15,355 bases of DNA from Clostridia bacterium (GTDB lineage: Bacteria > Bacillota > Clostridia > Oscillospirales > CAG-272). Positions 14,491-15,355 of this stretch are shown piece after piece. The stretch lies in assembly GCA_017455945.1 (NCBI GenBank), contig JAFTLM010000339.1, positions 1-15,355 of the forward strand, in the 5' to 3' direction. Positions within the stretch are counted from its first letter, which is position 1, and every line of letters starts with the position of its first letter. The translations under genes were made by a program, and so were the position numbers. The notes beneath the pieces are model-generated. The model was not told the DNA's origin and searched no databases. It saw only the letters and a list, made by a program, of their open reading frames with translations.

Positions 14491-14973
14491 ATGTTTTTGT
14501 TTATACTTATTTGTGTTTTGGTTTTTGCGGTTGTAATTGCGTTTTTGATTTGGTTGCTTGTTTTTAGAAACAAAGTTATTGATTATCAAGAAAGAATAAA
14601 AGAAGCAAAATCAAGAGTGCGTGTAGAAAAAAGCACTATGGGCAGAACAAGCAGGGCAATTCATGTGGGGCAAACCTTTGGAGAACCGTTTGGTGGTTAT
14701 ACAACGACAGGAATTTATGGTGCAAGAGTAAATAACGTTGGCTTTGTGCAAGGTGATATGGGTAAAGCTTCCATTTATAACAAGAGTACAGACACGGTGA
14801 CATCTCTTTCACAATCTGTTGAGAGAGCACAGTACGACTTGAATAAGCTTATATCAAACTATAATCGATATATAAGCGTTTTTCCCAATGTGATTATGGC
14901 AGCAATTCTTAAGTGTAAAAAAGAAGAATATCTTGATGAAGGAAACATGAAAAAAAGTACAGCGCTTGACTAA
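14491..14973 (+). CDS. Short LemA-like single-pass membrane protein
   Basis: This 160-aa protein has one strongly hydrophobic helix at about residues 2-25. A charged helix (VIDYQERIKEAKSRVRVE, 29-46) resembles the start of the LemA helical bundle. A glycine-, threonine- and asparagine-rich stretch occupies about 50-100. The last part (SVERAQYDLNKLISNYNRYI, then FPNVIMAAILKCKKEEYLDE, to 150) closely follows the LemA C-terminal pattern of YN..I..FP..I and the K/EEY-like ending. LemA proteins are usually about 180-200 aa with a longer N-terminal helical pair, so the middle appears replaced or strongly diverged. The family's function is poorly defined. The start has CGGAG seven bases upstream. 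The DNA is more AT-rich than infB. The LemA relation is inferred from short segments. Confidence 0.75.
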   Translation: MFLFILICVLVFAVVIAFLIWLLVFRNKVIDYQERIKEAKSRVRVEKSTMGRTSRAIHVGQTFGEPFGGYTTTGIYGARVNNVGFVQGDMGKASIYNKSTDTVTSLSQSVERAQYDLNKLISNYNRYISVFPNVIMAAILKCKKEEYLDEGNMKKSTALD

Positions 14974-14978
14974 TAATT

Positions 14979-15020
14979 AAAAAACACTTGTTATCCGTAA
15001 TGGTAACAAGTGTTTTCATT
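14979..15020. terminator. Bidirectional terminator between the LemA-like gene and ygiQ
   Basis: AAAACACTTGTTA (14981-14993) pairs with TAACAAGTGTTTT (15004-15016) over a ten-base loop in which CC and GG can also pair. T-rich sequence follows on the plus strand, and the A-run on the left gives a T-run on the minus strand. It lies between two convergent genes and fits both. Confidence 0.9.
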
Positions 15021-15021
15021 T

Positions 15022-15355
15022 TTATTTTTGTTTCCTTTTTTCTTGCTTTTTATATGGGCTTTTGTCGGATTTTTGATTTTTGTTTCTGCTTGAATTGGGC
15101 TTTTTTCGCTCATCCGTTTTTTTGAAGTGTGCTGTCTTTTGCGTTTTTGGAGTAAAACCGCTTTTCGGTTTTACAAGACATTCCGCACCGAAGCCGATAA
15201 GGTCGGTTCGTCCCGCTTTTGTAAGAGCCTCTCTGACAAGATCGGCGTTTTGTGGGCGGTTGTACTGCAAAAGAGCACGCTGAAGCTGTTTTTCGTGGTA
15301 GTCGGTGGTTACGTAAACGGGTTTCATATTGAGCGGATTAAGACCCGTATAGTAC
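15022..15355 (-). CDS. ygiQ: YgiQ-family radical SAM protein, C-terminal end (cut by window edge)
   Basis: The reading frame is open to the right edge, so only the last 110 or so residues are present and the radical SAM CxxxCxxC cluster lies outside. The fragment opens YTGLNPLNMKPVYV and continues with EKQLQRALLQYNRPQNADLV, EALTKAGRTDLIGFGAECLV and KP. This is the conserved C-terminal region of YgiQ/UPF0313 (DUF3362) proteins. The final 45-50 residues are a lysine-, serine- and asparagine-rich disordered tail, common but variable in this family. An internal ATG at 15327 is not the start because the family match continues before it. The function of YgiQ is unknown. It is convergent with the LemA-like gene. 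Confidence 0.88.
   Translation of the reverse strand, partial: YYTGLNPLNMKPVYVTTDYHEKQLQRALLQYNRPQNADLVREALTKAGRTDLIGFGAECLVKPKSGFTPKTQKTAHFKKTDERKKPNSSRNKNQKSDKSPYKKQEKRKQK

Overview
The window looks like chromosomal DNA from a low-to-mid-GC Bacillota, most likely class Clostridia. The basis is the gene order (yybS-gdpP-rplI-dnaB and rimP-nusA-ylxR-ylxQ-infB), near-consensus sigma-A promoters with TGn extended -10 boxes, and strong AGGAGG-type ribosome binding sites. No species can be named from the sequence alone.

Left part (1-7074, minus strand): a compact operon reads leftwards from a strong promoter at about 7107-7135. It holds a DUF2232/YybS-type membrane protein, the c-di-AMP phosphodiesterase GdpP, ribosomal protein L9, the replicative helicase DnaB and the tRNA-Ile lysidine synthetase TilS. 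After a 126-base gap comes the N-terminal third of the membrane protease FtsH, cut by the window edge. Gaps inside the operon are very short (14, 23 and 41 bases) and dnaB/tilS overlap, so transcription and probably translation are coupled.

Middle part (7215-12427, plus strand): a divergent consensus promoter with a stem-loop leader drives rimP, nusA, ylxR (rnpM), ylxQ and infB, the classical ribosome-maturation, transcription-elongation and initiation operon. InfB (945 aa) has a long charged linker encoded partly by five identical 18-bp repeats. A strong intrinsic terminator directly follows infB, so the usual rbfA and downstream partners are not in this operon.

Right part (12428-15021): an accessory-looking, more AT-rich island. 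A small XRE/Cro-type regulator (minus) diverges from an unrecognised 501-aa membrane protein (plus) carrying two CxxC pairs and three copies of a DPxDYYG-headed module spaced exactly 113 residues apart. The shared promoter carries four copies of an octamer (TGGGCTAT) as inverted pairs over the promoter elements, and a fifth exact copy lies downstream of the membrane gene. Matching TATAGGT/ACCTATA dyads lie at both ends of this two-gene unit. Next is a short LemA-like membrane protein whose central region does not resemble LemA. The island ends at a bidirectional terminator facing the C-terminal end of a YgiQ-type radical SAM protein (minus, cut by the window edge).

The best candidate for something undescribed is the XRE / CxxC triple-repeat membrane protein / LemA-like cluster with its shared octamer. 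Its function is unknown, and no biochemical role can be assigned from the sequence.
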